Assembly (NCBI RefSeq): GCF_007858435.1
Contig: NZ_VIGW01000009.1
Span: 1 to 64,000 of the forward strand
Direction of reading: 5' to 3'
Source of the DNA: Tsukamurella asaccharolytica
GTDB lineage: Bacteria; Actinomycetota; Actinomycetes; Mycobacteriales; Mycobacteriaceae
Length of the DNA stretch: 64,000 nucleotides
Part shown: positions 8,003-16,513 of the stretch, in pieces
Position numbering within the stretch: the first letter of the stretch is position 1
Layout: the number at the start of each line of letters is the position of its first letter
Translations under genes and position numbers: made by a program
Notes under the pieces: generated by a model
Seen by the model: only the letters and a program-made list of their open reading frames with translations
Databases searched by the model: none
Told to the model about the DNA's origin: nothing

Positions 8003-9901
8003 CTACCAGGCGATGTCGCCGAGGCTTGCCAGTGGCTCGTGCGCGGTCAGGCTCTCCGGCGCCGCGTAAGTGTCGCCGCCGTGCAGATCGTCCGGGAAGC
8101 GCAGCCGGGTACGCTCCTCGATCGTCCTGAGGCTCACCTGGTAGGCGCGGTACTCGTCGAGCTCGAGAGCCTCGAGCCGGTCGAGGTTCTGGGTGAGGAG
8201 GAATCCTCGGGCGACGAGCTTCCCGTCGCCCACGAACGCGACGACCTTGAAGAACTCGCGGGGGAGTGCGACGCCGCGGTAGGTGCGGTCGTCGTCGCCG
8301 AAGACGGGGCCGCCGAAGACGCTGACCTTGAGGTTCTCCGCTTCGGCGTCGGTGAGGACGGCGTTCTCGATCAGCCCCCAGATGCCCTGGCGGGCGCTCT
8401 GATTGAAGTCCTCGATCTGCGGGGAGATGTTGGTGTAGTAGAACGAGTCGGTGTTGGCCTGCTCGGCCTCGGATGGGCTGCCCCAGGTGAGGTCGGCGCG
8501 ACGGGCGACGTGCCCACGGTCGATCCGGTTGCTGGAGTACAGCTCGTTCCCGACCTGCGTGTCCGCAGGGAGGCGTGGATCGAGAACGAACTTCGACCCG
8601 GAGCGGTCGACGCTCCTCAGGCTGGTGCCGTCGATGTTCCAGGCCACCCAGCGGGCGAAGCGGCGCGAGCGGCTCTGGGTGAGCGAGAAGTGGGTGTAGT
8701 CGATGACCGGGTCGCCGTCGACCTCGACGGCATCATCGGTCAGGCTCGCATCGACGGCGGGCACCGGCACTGCGGTGCTGAGGAATTCGGGGTCGTAACC
8801 GGCGCCGATGCGCGCCGCCGGGGCGGATTGGGCGGTGGGTGCGCCGTCCGGTGGGGTGAGGGTGATGCCGAGTTTGGTGAACACCGATCGCCCGAGGCAG
8901 GCGAGCGCGTGCTCGTCGGGGCTGCCATCGGACCCCGCGCCGAAGTGCAGGCCGGCGAAGACCCCTGTGGGTCGCCCGTTGCTCGCCTTGAACAGCCAGA
9001 CGGCACCGGAATCGCCGCCCATGCTGATGTCGTTGTCGGGAGCAGGGTTCCGGGGGTCCGGCCCGATCTCGAAGCCGCCGATCTGTTGTTCCCCGACGTC
9101 TCCTCCGTAGTTCATCTTGACGACGACGTCGATTCGACGCACCAGGCCGTGGGTGACGCCGGTGGTGCGCCCACTCTTGACCACCTTGTCGCCCAGTTCG
9201 GGCTCGCCGAGTTCGGTGGGGGCGACGGTCAGCCCGAGCGGCTCGGGGTTGTGGCCGCGGTCCTCGATGGTGGCGACCGCGCAGTCGCCCGCGACCCCCA
9301 GGTGCGAGCGGTACAGCACCCCGAGGCGGTTCTCATCGACCCGGTCGTCGTCGTACGCGCCGGGTTGTACGACCGTGTCGCCGACCTTCCCGTCAGTGCC
9401 GTTGAGGACGTGCCAGTTCGACAGGATCAGCGGCGTGCCGTCGGTACGGTCGTAGACGATCGCGCCGATGGTGCCGGCGGAGACCTTCACGTTGCCGACG
9501 CTGATGCCCGGCCGTATCGGATCGAGGCGGGCCTTGGCCTCGGCCGGTGCCGCCTCGGGTTCAGCGACGATCCGGTACGAGAGTTCGTAGCTGCGCTCGA
9601 CCACGTCCGTGAGGACCTCGACCCCGTCCACCAGGACGGATTCCGGCAGCAACGCGGTGCCCAGGCTCTCGAGAACCTCCGGATCCGCCTTCCGCCGCAC
9701 GGTGAACTGCACCGCGACGGTATCGGTGGGCTTGCCGCCGACGACCTTGTGGCCGATCCCGATCGACGTCACGTTCGGATCGGCGAGGTAGTCGGCCGCG
9801 CGCGCCCGGACGAACCTGCGCAGTGCCTCCGTGGAGGCCGACGGCGCGTCCGTGGCCTGCTCGGTCGACGGTGCTGCGGGCTTCCGTTTCTTTCCGGCCA
9901 T
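8003..9901 (-). CDS. Trypsin-like serine protease fused to a NUC1 DNA/RNA non-specific endonuclease
   Basis: This 632-residue two-domain protein has an N-terminal part with a chymotrypsin-fold protease. It shows SNWHVL (catalytic H164), GDCAVA (D206) and the nucleophile motif GGDSGA (S298). The C-terminal part (about 400-610) is a beta-beta-alpha-metal nuclease of the NUC1/EndoG family, with DRGH (461-464, catalytic H464), RRAD (467-470) and the metal-binding asparagine in YTNISPQ (N491). All key residues of both enzymes are present. ATG at 9901 is chosen over the longer frame (to 10006) because the extra 35 residues are not domain-like. There is no signal peptide, so it probably acts inside the cell. 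Protease-nuclease fusions are candidates for proteolytically released suicidal nucleases. That mechanism is inference. Confidence 0.85.
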   Translation of the reverse strand: MAGKKRKPAAPSTEQATDAPSASTEALRRFVRARAADYLADPNVTSIGIGHKVVGGKPTDTVAVQFTVRRKADPEVLESLGTALLPESVLVDGVEVLTDVVERSYELSYRIVAEPEAAPAEAKARLDPIRPGISVGNVKVSAGTIGAIVYDRTDGTPLILSNWHVLNGTDGKVGDTVVQPGAYDDDRVDENRLGVLYRSHLGVAGDCAVATIEDRGHNPEPLGLTVAPTELGEPELGDKVVKSGRTTGVTHGLVRRIDVVVKMNYGGDVGEQQIGGFEIGPDPRNPAPDNDISMGGDSGAVWLFKASNGRPTGVFAGLHFGAGSDGSPDEHALACLGRSVFTKLGITLTPPDGAPTAQSAPAARIGAGYDPEFLSTAVPVPAVDASLTDDAVEVDGDPVIDYTHFSLTQSRSRRFARWVAWNIDGTSLRSVDRSGSKFVLDPRLPADTQVGNELYSSNRIDRGHVARRADLTWGSPSEAEQANTDSFYYTNISPQIEDFNQSARQGIWGLIENAVLTDAEAENLKVSVFGGPVFGDDDRTYRGVALPREFFKVVAFVGDGKLVARGFLLTQNLDRLEALELDEYRAYQVSLRTIEERTRLRFPDDLHGGDTYAAPESLTAHEPLASLGDIAW

Positions 9902-10058
9902 AGCTTCGACCGTAGGCGAGATCGCCGCGCACGGCTGACTACGGATGCATACCGAGTGATCGGGCCCCGTACCCCCGGCCCGCATCAGCGACCCGCATGC
10001 GATCAACCAGGTGCGGTGCGGCAGCGACGATGGGTGTCCACCCGCGCGAAGCCACGAA

Positions 10059-11093
10059 TTACACCTTCACGAGCATCTTTCCGACGTTGCCCCCGTGAAG
10101 CATGCTCGAGAGAGCAGAGGTAGCTTCGTCAAGTCCTGTGACCACGGTTTCTCGTGCCACAAGGTCGCCGTCCTTCACCCACTGCAGTAGCTCGGGCAGA
10201 ATCTGGGAAACGCGGTCCCAGTAATCTGCCACGAGGAAGCCACGAATGGTGATTCTCTTCGCCACGATTTCGAAGATGTTTCGCACACCTGCGATATCTT
10301 CTGCCGTATCGTAGTCAGCCACGGTGCCGCAGATCGCGAATCGAGCTGAGTTGTTCGCCACCTGAAGTGCCGCCTCCAGGTGATCGAAGCCAACGTTATC
10401 GAAGTACACGTCGATCCCATTCGGCGCCGCTGCCGCCAGGGAATCCGCTATCGGACCACTGCGATAATTGATGGCTTTGTCGAAGCCCAAGTCGTCGACC
10501 AACCACTGGCATTTCGCGTCCGACCCAGCACTGCCGATGACGTGGGCTCCGCACAATCGACCGATCTGACCGGCAATACTGCCGACCGCACCACCTGCGC
10601 CCGAGACGAACAGGGTGTCACCACGGCGGAGGCCCGCGACCTCACGAAGGCCGACGTACGCAGTCACTCCGGAGATCCCCAAGACGCCGAGGTAGTAGCT
10701 CGGGGGCACCGTCTCGGCGTCAATCTTCGTCGCCCGCTTGGCCGGGAGTACTGCATAGTCCCGCCATCCGTAATCGTGCAATACCCAGGAGCCGACGGGA
10801 AAATCAGGGTCTACGCTGTCTGTGACCCGCCCAACAGCAGCCCCGGGCATCGCGGCGCCGATCTGGAACGGAGAGATGTACGACGAGGAGCCGTCCATTC
10901 GACGCCTCATGTACGGATCGACCGAGATGTACTCGTTGCGAACAACCAGAGACCCGGGACCGGACCTCGCCACCGTGCGCTCCACGATCTCGAAATTCGA
11001 TGAGTTGATAGGGCCATCAGGCCTGCTGGCCAGATGTACCTCGCGGGCCACGAACTGACTGCCGTCAACGTCTTCAGTTACTACATCGTTCAT
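10059..11093 (-). CDS. NADP-dependent medium-chain reductase, CurA/prostaglandin-reductase-like
   Basis: This 344-residue zinc-free MDR enzyme belongs to the group that reduces the carbon-carbon double bond of enones with NADPH (curcumin reductase, leukotriene/prostaglandin reductases). It shows VDPYMRRRMDG near residue 53 and the glycine-rich nucleotide loop SGAGGAVGS in the middle, with YFDNVGFDHLEAAL further on. The zinc-binding cysteines of alcohol dehydrogenases are absent. ATG at 11093 is preceded by GAGGAG at 7 nt, so the longer frame to 11261 is rejected. It follows the acyl-CoA dehydrogenase gene on the same strand and probably shares its operon. In context it would reduce an unsaturated ketone intermediate of the catabolic cluster. 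Confidence 0.85.
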   Translation of the reverse strand: MNDVVTEDVDGSQFVAREVHLASRPDGPINSSNFEIVERTVARSGPGSLVVRNEYISVDPYMRRRMDGSSSYISPFQIGAAMPGAAVGRVTDSVDPDFPVGSWVLHDYGWRDYAVLPAKRATKIDAETVPPSYYLGVLGISGVTAYVGLREVAGLRRGDTLFVSGAGGAVGSIAGQIGRLCGAHVIGSAGSDAKCQWLVDDLGFDKAINYRSGPIADSLAAAAPNGIDVYFDNVGFDHLEAALQVANNSARFAICGTVADYDTAEDIAGVRNIFEIVAKRITIRGFLVADYWDRVSQILPELLQWVKDGDLVARETVVTGLDEATSALSSMLHGGNVGKMLVKV

Positions 11094-11208
11094 TACAAAC
11101 TCCTCGAAGGGGACCGTCAAGAACGTAAGCCACATCGGCCCACAGGGACTGAACAAACAGGCCTCGCCGCATGGGCACAGAATGTCGACCAGTCGAGATG
11201 AACCAGAG

Positions 11209-12432
11209 CTATAGGTGCTGAGCGGCATGCAATCCGATACGTTCAACGGTGCCGTCGGCAATCGCCAGCAGCTTGACGTCCCGATAGTAGCGTTCCAACG
11301 GAGAGTCCTTGGTGATTCCGAGTCCGCCGAGCATCTGGACCATCTGCTCCACTACCTGAATCGCCATGACAGAAGCCTGTACTCGCGAGGCGTAGCAATC
11401 CAAGGGGTCCACTCGGCCGACGTCGAGACGTGCCACCACTTGGCGGGAGAGAGCTCGAGCAGCAGAGATCTGACGATACGCGGTGAACATCGCATGTGCG
11501 ACCAACTGCTGTTCTATCAGCAGTTTCCCACCCTGCACCCTGGTCTTGACATGCTCCAAGGCAATATCGTACGACCTTTGCGCGAGCGCAATCGCATGCA
11601 GGCCTACGGCCACGTTCCCCCTCGAAGTCAGGCGCTCCACGAACCGCTGGTATCCGCTGCCCGAGGGCACTGCAAGCGCGGCCGTGGGCAACTTGACCTC
11701 GTCGAAATGAATCGAAGACTGATTCAGCGCTCGGAGTCCGAGCTTGTCCAACGGTTCCCCACGTCTGACGCCAGGAAGATTTCCAGGAACGAGAAACACG
11801 CCGGCCTCCGACATGTCTTTAGCATCGCCGATAGACGCTTGAACGACGAAGAAGTCGGCAAGGTAGCCATTGGACACGTACCGCGATTTTTCTCCTACCA
11901 GTACGTAACCGTCTCCATCCGGATACGCGCGGGTCGAGTAGCACACACCGGGGGTCGAGAATGAGAATATGTCCGATCCGACTGCCGGTTCGGTTGCAGC
12001 CCATGCGCTTCCCCACACCGGCGTTCCGGGGTCGGTGAGGTCATCGATGTAATCCTGAAAATCGGAGTTCTTTTCGTGCGCTTTCGCGGCCACGATGACG
12101 GTGGCGGCAAGAGAGCACGTCATGATGTGGCTGCTCAGACCAGGCGCGCCCTGCCCGAGTTCTTCAACGATCGCCATCTGCGCAGCCGCAGAAAGCCCCG
12201 AACCTCCGAACCTCGACGGTAGCGATGCGGTCGTGAAACCACGCTCGTGCGCCAGGGCGAGAGCCTCGGCCAGCGTCGGCGACGCGTAGGCCTCCCGCGG
12301 ATCGGGGATAGCGTCCAGCCGGGACTCGGCGTCCTCCAGGTAGGAGCGAACGAAGTCGCGAGCCGCGAGCCGCGACTCCGAAACCTCAGCAGACTCCCCA
12401 GCGACACTGGGACGGGAACTGTCGACACCCAC
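11209..12432 (-). CDS. Acyl-CoA dehydrogenase family protein
   Basis: This 407-residue flavoprotein of the acyl-CoA dehydrogenase fold would introduce a double bond into an acyl-CoA. Visible features are ATEPAVGSDIFS in the FAD/substrate region (about 145-156), FDEVKLP (about 242-248), and the C-terminal helices with QMLGGLGITKDSPLERYYRDVK. The usual catalytic glutamate in YEGT is replaced: the sequence reads AIADGTVE, with D393 at that place. Activity on a typical acyl-CoA is therefore not assured; it may use a base elsewhere or have another reaction. GTG at 12432 has a good AGGAGG site 5-6 nt upstream. It diverges from the FMO operon, with shared operator-like repeats between them. Confidence 0.85.
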   Translation of the reverse strand: MGVDSSRPSVAGESAEVSESRLAARDFVRSYLEDAESRLDAIPDPREAYASPTLAEALALAHERGFTTASLPSRFGGSGLSAAAQMAIVEELGQGAPGLSSHIMTCSLAATVIVAAKAHEKNSDFQDYIDDLTDPGTPVWGSAWAATEPAVGSDIFSFSTPGVCYSTRAYPDGDGYVLVGEKSRYVSNGYLADFFVVQASIGDAKDMSEAGVFLVPGNLPGVRRGEPLDKLGLRALNQSSIHFDEVKLPTAALAVPSGSGYQRFVERLTSRGNVAVGLHAIALAQRSYDIALEHVKTRVQGGKLLIEQQLVAHAMFTAYRQISAARALSRQVVARLDVGRVDPLDCYASRVQASVMAIQVVEQMVQMLGGLGITKDSPLERYYRDVKLLAIADGTVERIGLHAAQHL

Positions 12433-12524
12433 GCGATCCTCCTAGAGCACGCCCGGTGCGCGACACCGGACCCGATGGTCAAACTACGACTGCCTCGTTG
12501 AGACGTCCGTCACAGGTTACATCG

Positions 12525-12537
12525 GACGGACTCCGTC
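12525..12537. promoter_or_regulatory. Inverted repeat GACGG-ACT-CCGTC, putative operator
   Basis: A perfect 5-bp arm inverted repeat lies between the divergent acyl-CoA dehydrogenase and FMO genes. A related half (GACGTCCGTC) lies about 20 nt to its left. It is a reasonable operator for the TetR-type regulator encoded at 16514-17149 in the same cluster. Confidence 0.35.
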
Positions 12538-12576
12538 TGTAAAGCATTGCGGACGCTAGTCGTCTGTGTTAGTTTA

Positions 12577-12588
12577 TGACCTGGGTCA
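12577..12588. promoter_or_regulatory. TGACC-TG-GGTCA palindrome, putative operator
   Basis: This perfect inverted repeat lies upstream of the preferred FMO start at 12681. Read on the minus strand it gives TGTGA-N6-TCATA, close to a CRP/GlxR-type site. It overlaps the alternative ATG at 12576, which argues that 12576 is regulatory DNA rather than coding sequence. Confidence 0.4.
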
Positions 12589-12680
12589 CAACATCGAACG
12601 AGCAACTCGGGAGCTCGGATGCGAAGCCGGCGCCTGGTGTCTCGCGCCAAAATTCGAACGAACAGAGGGGATCTCACCTC

Positions 12681-14552
12681 ATGGAAGCTTTGAACGATAA
12701 TGCGGTTGAGCGCACGTCGCGGGAAGGCGTAGCAGAGTCGGTGAGGCGCTGGGCCAATGAACTCGAGCGTGCTCTGCAGAATTCAGATCGGGAGGCTCTT
12801 GCGTCGCTCTTCAGTGACCCGAGCTACTGGCGGGACAACCTTGCGATCACGTGGGACTTCCGGCAGCTGGAGGGTCCGGCCGGCATTGTCGATGTCTTGT
12901 GTGAGAACTATGAAGCGATTCGACCTGCGAACTTCGCGATCAGCGATCGGTGGCCGGCTCCCGAACTGAGCGGCGCGGACTCCGATCAGACGATCGAGGC
13001 CTTCCTTGACTTCCAGACAGCTCAGGGTGACTGCTCGGCATACCTTCTGCTCAAGCGAGACCAGTCCGATCGAAGTGTCGGGAGCGACTCCAGTGGGCTC
13101 GTGTGCACTGCAATCTATTCGAGACTCGACAATCTTCGCGGATTCGAGCCGCCAACCTCCCCGGTTGACGCTCCAGGCGTGCATGGCAAAGGGGGGCCAG
13201 ACAATTGGCTGGATCAAAGGAGCAAGAGGCAGGAGTTCTCCGACAGAGATCCAGAGGTCCTCGTCATCGGTGGCGGGCACGCTGGAATCATGGTCGGACG
13301 GGCGCTCCAACAGCTCGGAATCGACCAGCTCATCATCGACAAGAATCCGCGAGCGGGAGACAGCTGGCGCAATCGCTACTACTCCTTGGCTCTTCACACG
13401 CCATTGAACATCGCCCAGTTTCCGGACTTGCCCTTCCCGGCGGACTTCCCGAAGTATCTTCCCAAGGACAAGCTCGCCAACTGGATGGAGTTCTATGTCG
13501 ACGCTATGGACCTCAACTACTGGAGCTCGACTGAATTCGTCAAGGGGTCGTACGACCCCGACAGTGGGCTGTGGGAGGTTCTGATTCGAACCTCCAGCGG
13601 GGGAGAGCGGGTCATGAGGCCTAAGCATGTCATCATGGCAACGGGTGGCTTAGGTGCGCAGCCCACGGTACCTACCCTCCAGGGCTCGGACTCCTTCAAG
13701 GGGACCATCGTCCACTCCTCTCAGTTCGGCTCCGCGAAGGACTTTGAGAGCGCAAAGGTGCTCGTTGTCGGCGCAGGTTGTAGCGGGCATGATGTCGCAG
13801 CAGACCTTGCGCACCACGGTGTCGACACAACAATGCTCCAGCGCAGTCCTATTCCAGTGCAAAACTTGGAAACCGCGAATCTTGCCTATGCGCTGCATAG
13901 CGATGCCACAGTTCCGACGGAAGTCGCCGATTACAAGTCGGGTCTCGGCTTGATCTACCCGATCCTGAAATCCGGACTCCAGGAGCTTGCGCGTCAGAGT
14001 AAGATCCTCGATGCCGAGTTGCACCGGGACCTCACCAAATCCGGAATGCGGATAGACACTGAGGGTGAGGATGGAATGGGGTGGCTCGGCAATGGACTGA
14101 AGTACGCAGGAAAGTATTACTTGAACGTCGGTGCTTCAGACTTGATCATCGACGGCAGTATCAAAGTGATTCAGTCTGACGACACCGAATCTCTGGTCGC
14201 TACCGGCATGCGAATGAAGGACGGATCGACCTTGGAGTTCGATCATATCGTGCTGGCTACCGGCTACAAGAATCAGCGCACCGAGGTCGAACGATACTTT
14301 GGAAAGGAAGTCGCCGATCTGGTCGGCGATGTCGGTGGTCTCGACGATGACGGCGAGGCAAGGGGCGGCTTCAGGCCAACCGCGCATCCCGCGCTGTGGC
14401 TGATGACGTTCTCGTTTCAATACGCAAGGATGTATTCGAACGCTGTCGCCATGCAGATCAAGGCTCGATTGGAAGGGATTCTCCCAGAGGGACTGCCTCG
14501 GATCGAGGATCGCTATGCCGGTCTGGCCGGCGCCCTGAACGCCGAGACCTAG
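12681..14552 (+). CDS. FMO-type flavin monooxygenase with N-terminal SnoaL/NTF2-like domain
   Basis: This 623-residue protein would use FAD and NADPH to oxygenate an organic substrate. The N-terminal domain (about 10-150) resembles SnoaL/NTF2-like folds. The monooxygenase part has the FAD-binding loop GGGHAG (197-202), the FMO signature FKGTIVHSSQF (339-349) and the NADPH-binding loop GAGCSG (364-369), ending with a LATGYKN segment. The signature ends in F rather than WP, so it is closer to FMO/YUCCA-type enzymes than to classical Baeyer-Villiger enzymes. ATG at 12681 is preferred for the upstream AGAGGGG; an ATG at 12576 would add 35 low-complexity residues and lacks a site. It heads a plus-strand cluster with an ADC-like protein and an esterase. 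Confidence 0.85.
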   Translation: MEALNDNAVERTSREGVAESVRRWANELERALQNSDREALASLFSDPSYWRDNLAITWDFRQLEGPAGIVDVLCENYEAIRPANFAISDRWPAPELSGADSDQTIEAFLDFQTAQGDCSAYLLLKRDQSDRSVGSDSSGLVCTAIYSRLDNLRGFEPPTSPVDAPGVHGKGGPDNWLDQRSKRQEFSDRDPEVLVIGGGHAGIMVGRALQQLGIDQLIIDKNPRAGDSWRNRYYSLALHTPLNIAQFPDLPFPADFPKYLPKDKLANWMEFYVDAMDLNYWSSTEFVKGSYDPDSGLWEVLIRTSSGGERVMRPKHVIMATGGLGAQPTVPTLQGSDSFKGTIVHSSQFGSAKDFESAKVLVVGAGCSGHDVAADLAHHGVDTTMLQRSPIPVQNLETANLAYALHSDATVPTEVADYKSGLGLIYPILKSGLQELARQSKILDAELHRDLTKSGMRIDTEGEDGMGWLGNGLKYAGKYYLNVGASDLIIDGSIKVIQSDDTESLVATGMRMKDGSTLEFDHIVLATGYKNQRTEVERYFGKEVADLVGDVGGLDDDGEARGGFRPTAHPALWLMTFSFQYARMYSNAVAMQIKARLEGILPEGLPRIEDRYAGLAGALNAET

Positions 14553-14613
14553 CGGCGATCCGGCGACAAACACTGACGCGCACGCAATCGAAAAGAACAG
14601 GAAGTATTGACCA

Positions 14614-15294
14614 ATGGCAATTGACATCGGATACCAACCGTACCCGTGGCATTATCCGAATGCGACACTGATTTCTGTGCCCATCACTTGCGATCCGGAT
14701 GCTCTGCAGCGCAGCGTAGCCGATGGATACACGGTAGATCGTTCGGGTCGCGCCACTGCGTGGATATTCAGTTGTGACTCGATCGCAGGAGTCGGCCGTT
14801 ATTCCGAGTTTCTTGTGCACGTGCCGGCGACATCTCGCGGCGAGCAAGTATTCACCACCCCTTACATTTACGTCAACAACGATGCTGCCGTGGCCAGTGG
14901 CAGAGAGGTCCTCGGTGTGCCTAAGAAGTACGCCGCAATCGACTTCAGCTCGCATGGCGACCAAATTGTCGCTACTGTTTCGCGATCCGGCATCACCTTC
15001 GTAGACCTGTCTATCACCCTGGACGAGGAGTTGCCGTCGGACAAGTACGCCGGCATAGGCGAAGGCCTTTCTGCAGCCTCGTCCAATCCGTCGATCGACG
15101 GATCCCGACTGATAACAGGGGGCATGACCTCCGAGGTCAATCGCGCAGTTCGAGGACGCGCCGCCATCAATACGCGCCCGTCTGCCGCGGACCCGCTGTA
15201 CCTGGCGGAGCCGAAGGCGTCGAAGAGCATGTACATCAGGGGCGACTTCACCCTGCAAAAGACGACCTCAGTGCCGCTGAACGAAGGCGAGTGA
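14614..15294 (+). CDS. Acetoacetate decarboxylase family protein
   Basis: This 226-residue protein has the acetoacetate decarboxylase fold. The segment GREVLGVPKKYA (96-107) contains the adjacent lysines K104 and K105, one of which would form the Schiff base with a keto substrate. The family also includes aldolase-dehydratases and decarboxylases of other beta-keto acids, so the substrate is not fixed by sequence. It lies about 60 nt after the FMO gene and ends directly against the start of the serine hydrolase gene (TGA then ATG). A keto intermediate of the FMO pathway is the most likely substrate by context. Confidence 0.8.
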   Translation: MAIDIGYQPYPWHYPNATLISVPITCDPDALQRSVADGYTVDRSGRATAWIFSCDSIAGVGRYSEFLVHVPATSRGEQVFTTPYIYVNNDAAVASGREVLGVPKKYAAIDFSSHGDQIVATVSRSGITFVDLSITLDEELPSDKYAGIGEGLSAASSNPSIDGSRLITGGMTSEVNRAVRGRAAINTRPSAADPLYLAEPKASKSMYIRGDFTLQKTTSVPLNEGE

Positions 15295-16440
15295 ATGATG
15301 ACTCATCGAAAGCAAGTCGAGCTCGAAGGTGAAGTCGACTCACGGTTCAGTGAGGTTGCCGGAGTCGCCGAGAACTACCTTTCTGACGGCGCCGAGCTAG
15401 GAATTTCGCTGTACGTGGACCTGAACGGCGAGACACTGATCGACGCGTGGGGCGGGCACGCCGACCGTGACAAGACGATTCCTTGGCGTTCCGATACGAT
15501 CACGAACCTGTGGTCTTCGACCAAGGTGGTCACCGCGATCGCAGTCCTCGCCGCCGCGACGCAAGGAAAGCTTGAACTCGACACGCCGGTCTCTCAGTAT
15601 TGGCCGGAATTTTCGGAGCGTGGTGTCCTGGTTCGTCACGTCCTGGGGCACACAGCTGGGCTGCCGGCGTGGCAGGCGCCCTTCAGTCTTGACCAGATGT
15701 ACGATACTCAGTACGCAACAGCGCGGCTGGCGGAGCAGGCGTGCTGGTGGCCTCCAGGGACGGCCGGCGGATATCACGGAACTACGTTCGGAATGTTGCT
15801 GGGGGAAATCATCCGGCGGACTTCAGGGGCGACCCTTTCGGAGTACATCGATTCCGAACTCGCGCAGCCGCTCGGAGCGGATTTCCAACTCGGTGTGAGA
15901 GAGGGCGATCTTGATCGTGTAGCGGGCGTTCTCCTAGGGTATCTTCCCGAGAGTTACGACAGTTTGCCGGAGGACAGTCTCACCAGGCGTGCACTCACTG
16001 CTCCGAAACTCGATGTCGATGCTGCTAATACTCGCGCCTGGCAGGGTACACCGAATGGCGCTCTCAATGGTCATAGTAACGCACGGGGCGTGGCAAAGAT
16101 CGCACGCGTCGTATCACTCGGAGGCAAAATCGAGGGTCGAGAGTATGTCTCGTCTGATATTCTCGAGAGAATTTTCGAAGTACAGGCTGAAGGTCCCGAT
16201 CTGATCCTGGGAGTGCCTTTCACACGGGGGATCGGGTTTGCTTTGCCTGACAAGAGCGAGCGCCCTTGGATTCCCGACGGGCGAGTTTGCTTCTGGGGCG
16301 GATGGGGCGGGTCCATCGTGATCATGGATCTCGATAGGGGGCTCACCATCTCGTATCAAATGAACAAGATGAATCCAGGAAGTGTAGTCGGTTCCGAGCT
16401 CACCGAAAGGTATGTCTCGGCGATCTACAGTGCGCTGTGA
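15295..16440 (+). CDS. Serine hydrolase of the beta-lactamase/EstB class
   Basis: This 381-residue protein has the class C beta-lactamase/penicillin-binding fold, which in bacteria is often an esterase. The catalytic SxxK motif is SSTK (S74, K77). A tyrosine motif YHGTTFG (about 159-165) is in the place of YxN, and a glycine-rich FWGGWGGS near residue 340 corresponds to the third motif region. There is no signal peptide, so it acts in the cytoplasm and is unlikely to give antibiotic resistance. The ATG lies immediately after the stop of the ADC-like gene, showing translational coupling. It could cleave an ester or lactone made by the FMO. Confidence 0.82.
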   Translation: MMTHRKQVELEGEVDSRFSEVAGVAENYLSDGAELGISLYVDLNGETLIDAWGGHADRDKTIPWRSDTITNLWSSTKVVTAIAVLAAATQGKLELDTPVSQYWPEFSERGVLVRHVLGHTAGLPAWQAPFSLDQMYDTQYATARLAEQACWWPPGTAGGYHGTTFGMLLGEIIRRTSGATLSEYIDSELAQPLGADFQLGVREGDLDRVAGVLLGYLPESYDSLPEDSLTRRALTAPKLDVDAANTRAWQGTPNGALNGHSNARGVAKIARVVSLGGKIEGREYVSSDILERIFEVQAEGPDLILGVPFTRGIGFALPDKSERPWIPDGRVCFWGGWGGSIVIMDLDRGLTISYQMNKMNPGSVVGSELTERYVSAIYSAL

Positions 16441-16467
16441 GCGGCTGGCTGAATCGAAAAGTTGGTG

Positions 16468-16479
16468 CGAGCTAGCTCG
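16468..16479. promoter_or_regulatory. Perfect palindrome CGAGCTAGCTCG upstream of the TetR gene
   Basis: This 12-bp perfect palindrome lies 35 nt before the GTG of the TetR regulator. It is a candidate autoregulatory operator, though it differs from the repeats at 12525-12537. Confidence 0.3.
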
Positions 16480-16513
16480 TGATCGGTCCTCGGAAAACGC
16501 TAGGGTGTTCGCT

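Noticed and set aside
7889-10123. Long plus-strand frame of 744 codons
   Set aside because: It is the antisense shadow of the protease-nuclease gene, which has clear domains on the minus strand.
12576-12680. ATG at 12576 as start of the FMO gene
   Set aside because: It has no ribosome binding site, overlaps an operator-like palindrome and adds a low-complexity stretch; ATG 12681 has AGAGGGG upstream.
15295-16440. Beta-lactamase resistance gene
   Set aside because: The SxxK hydrolase has no signal peptide and sits in a catabolic cluster, so an EstB-like esterase is more likely.
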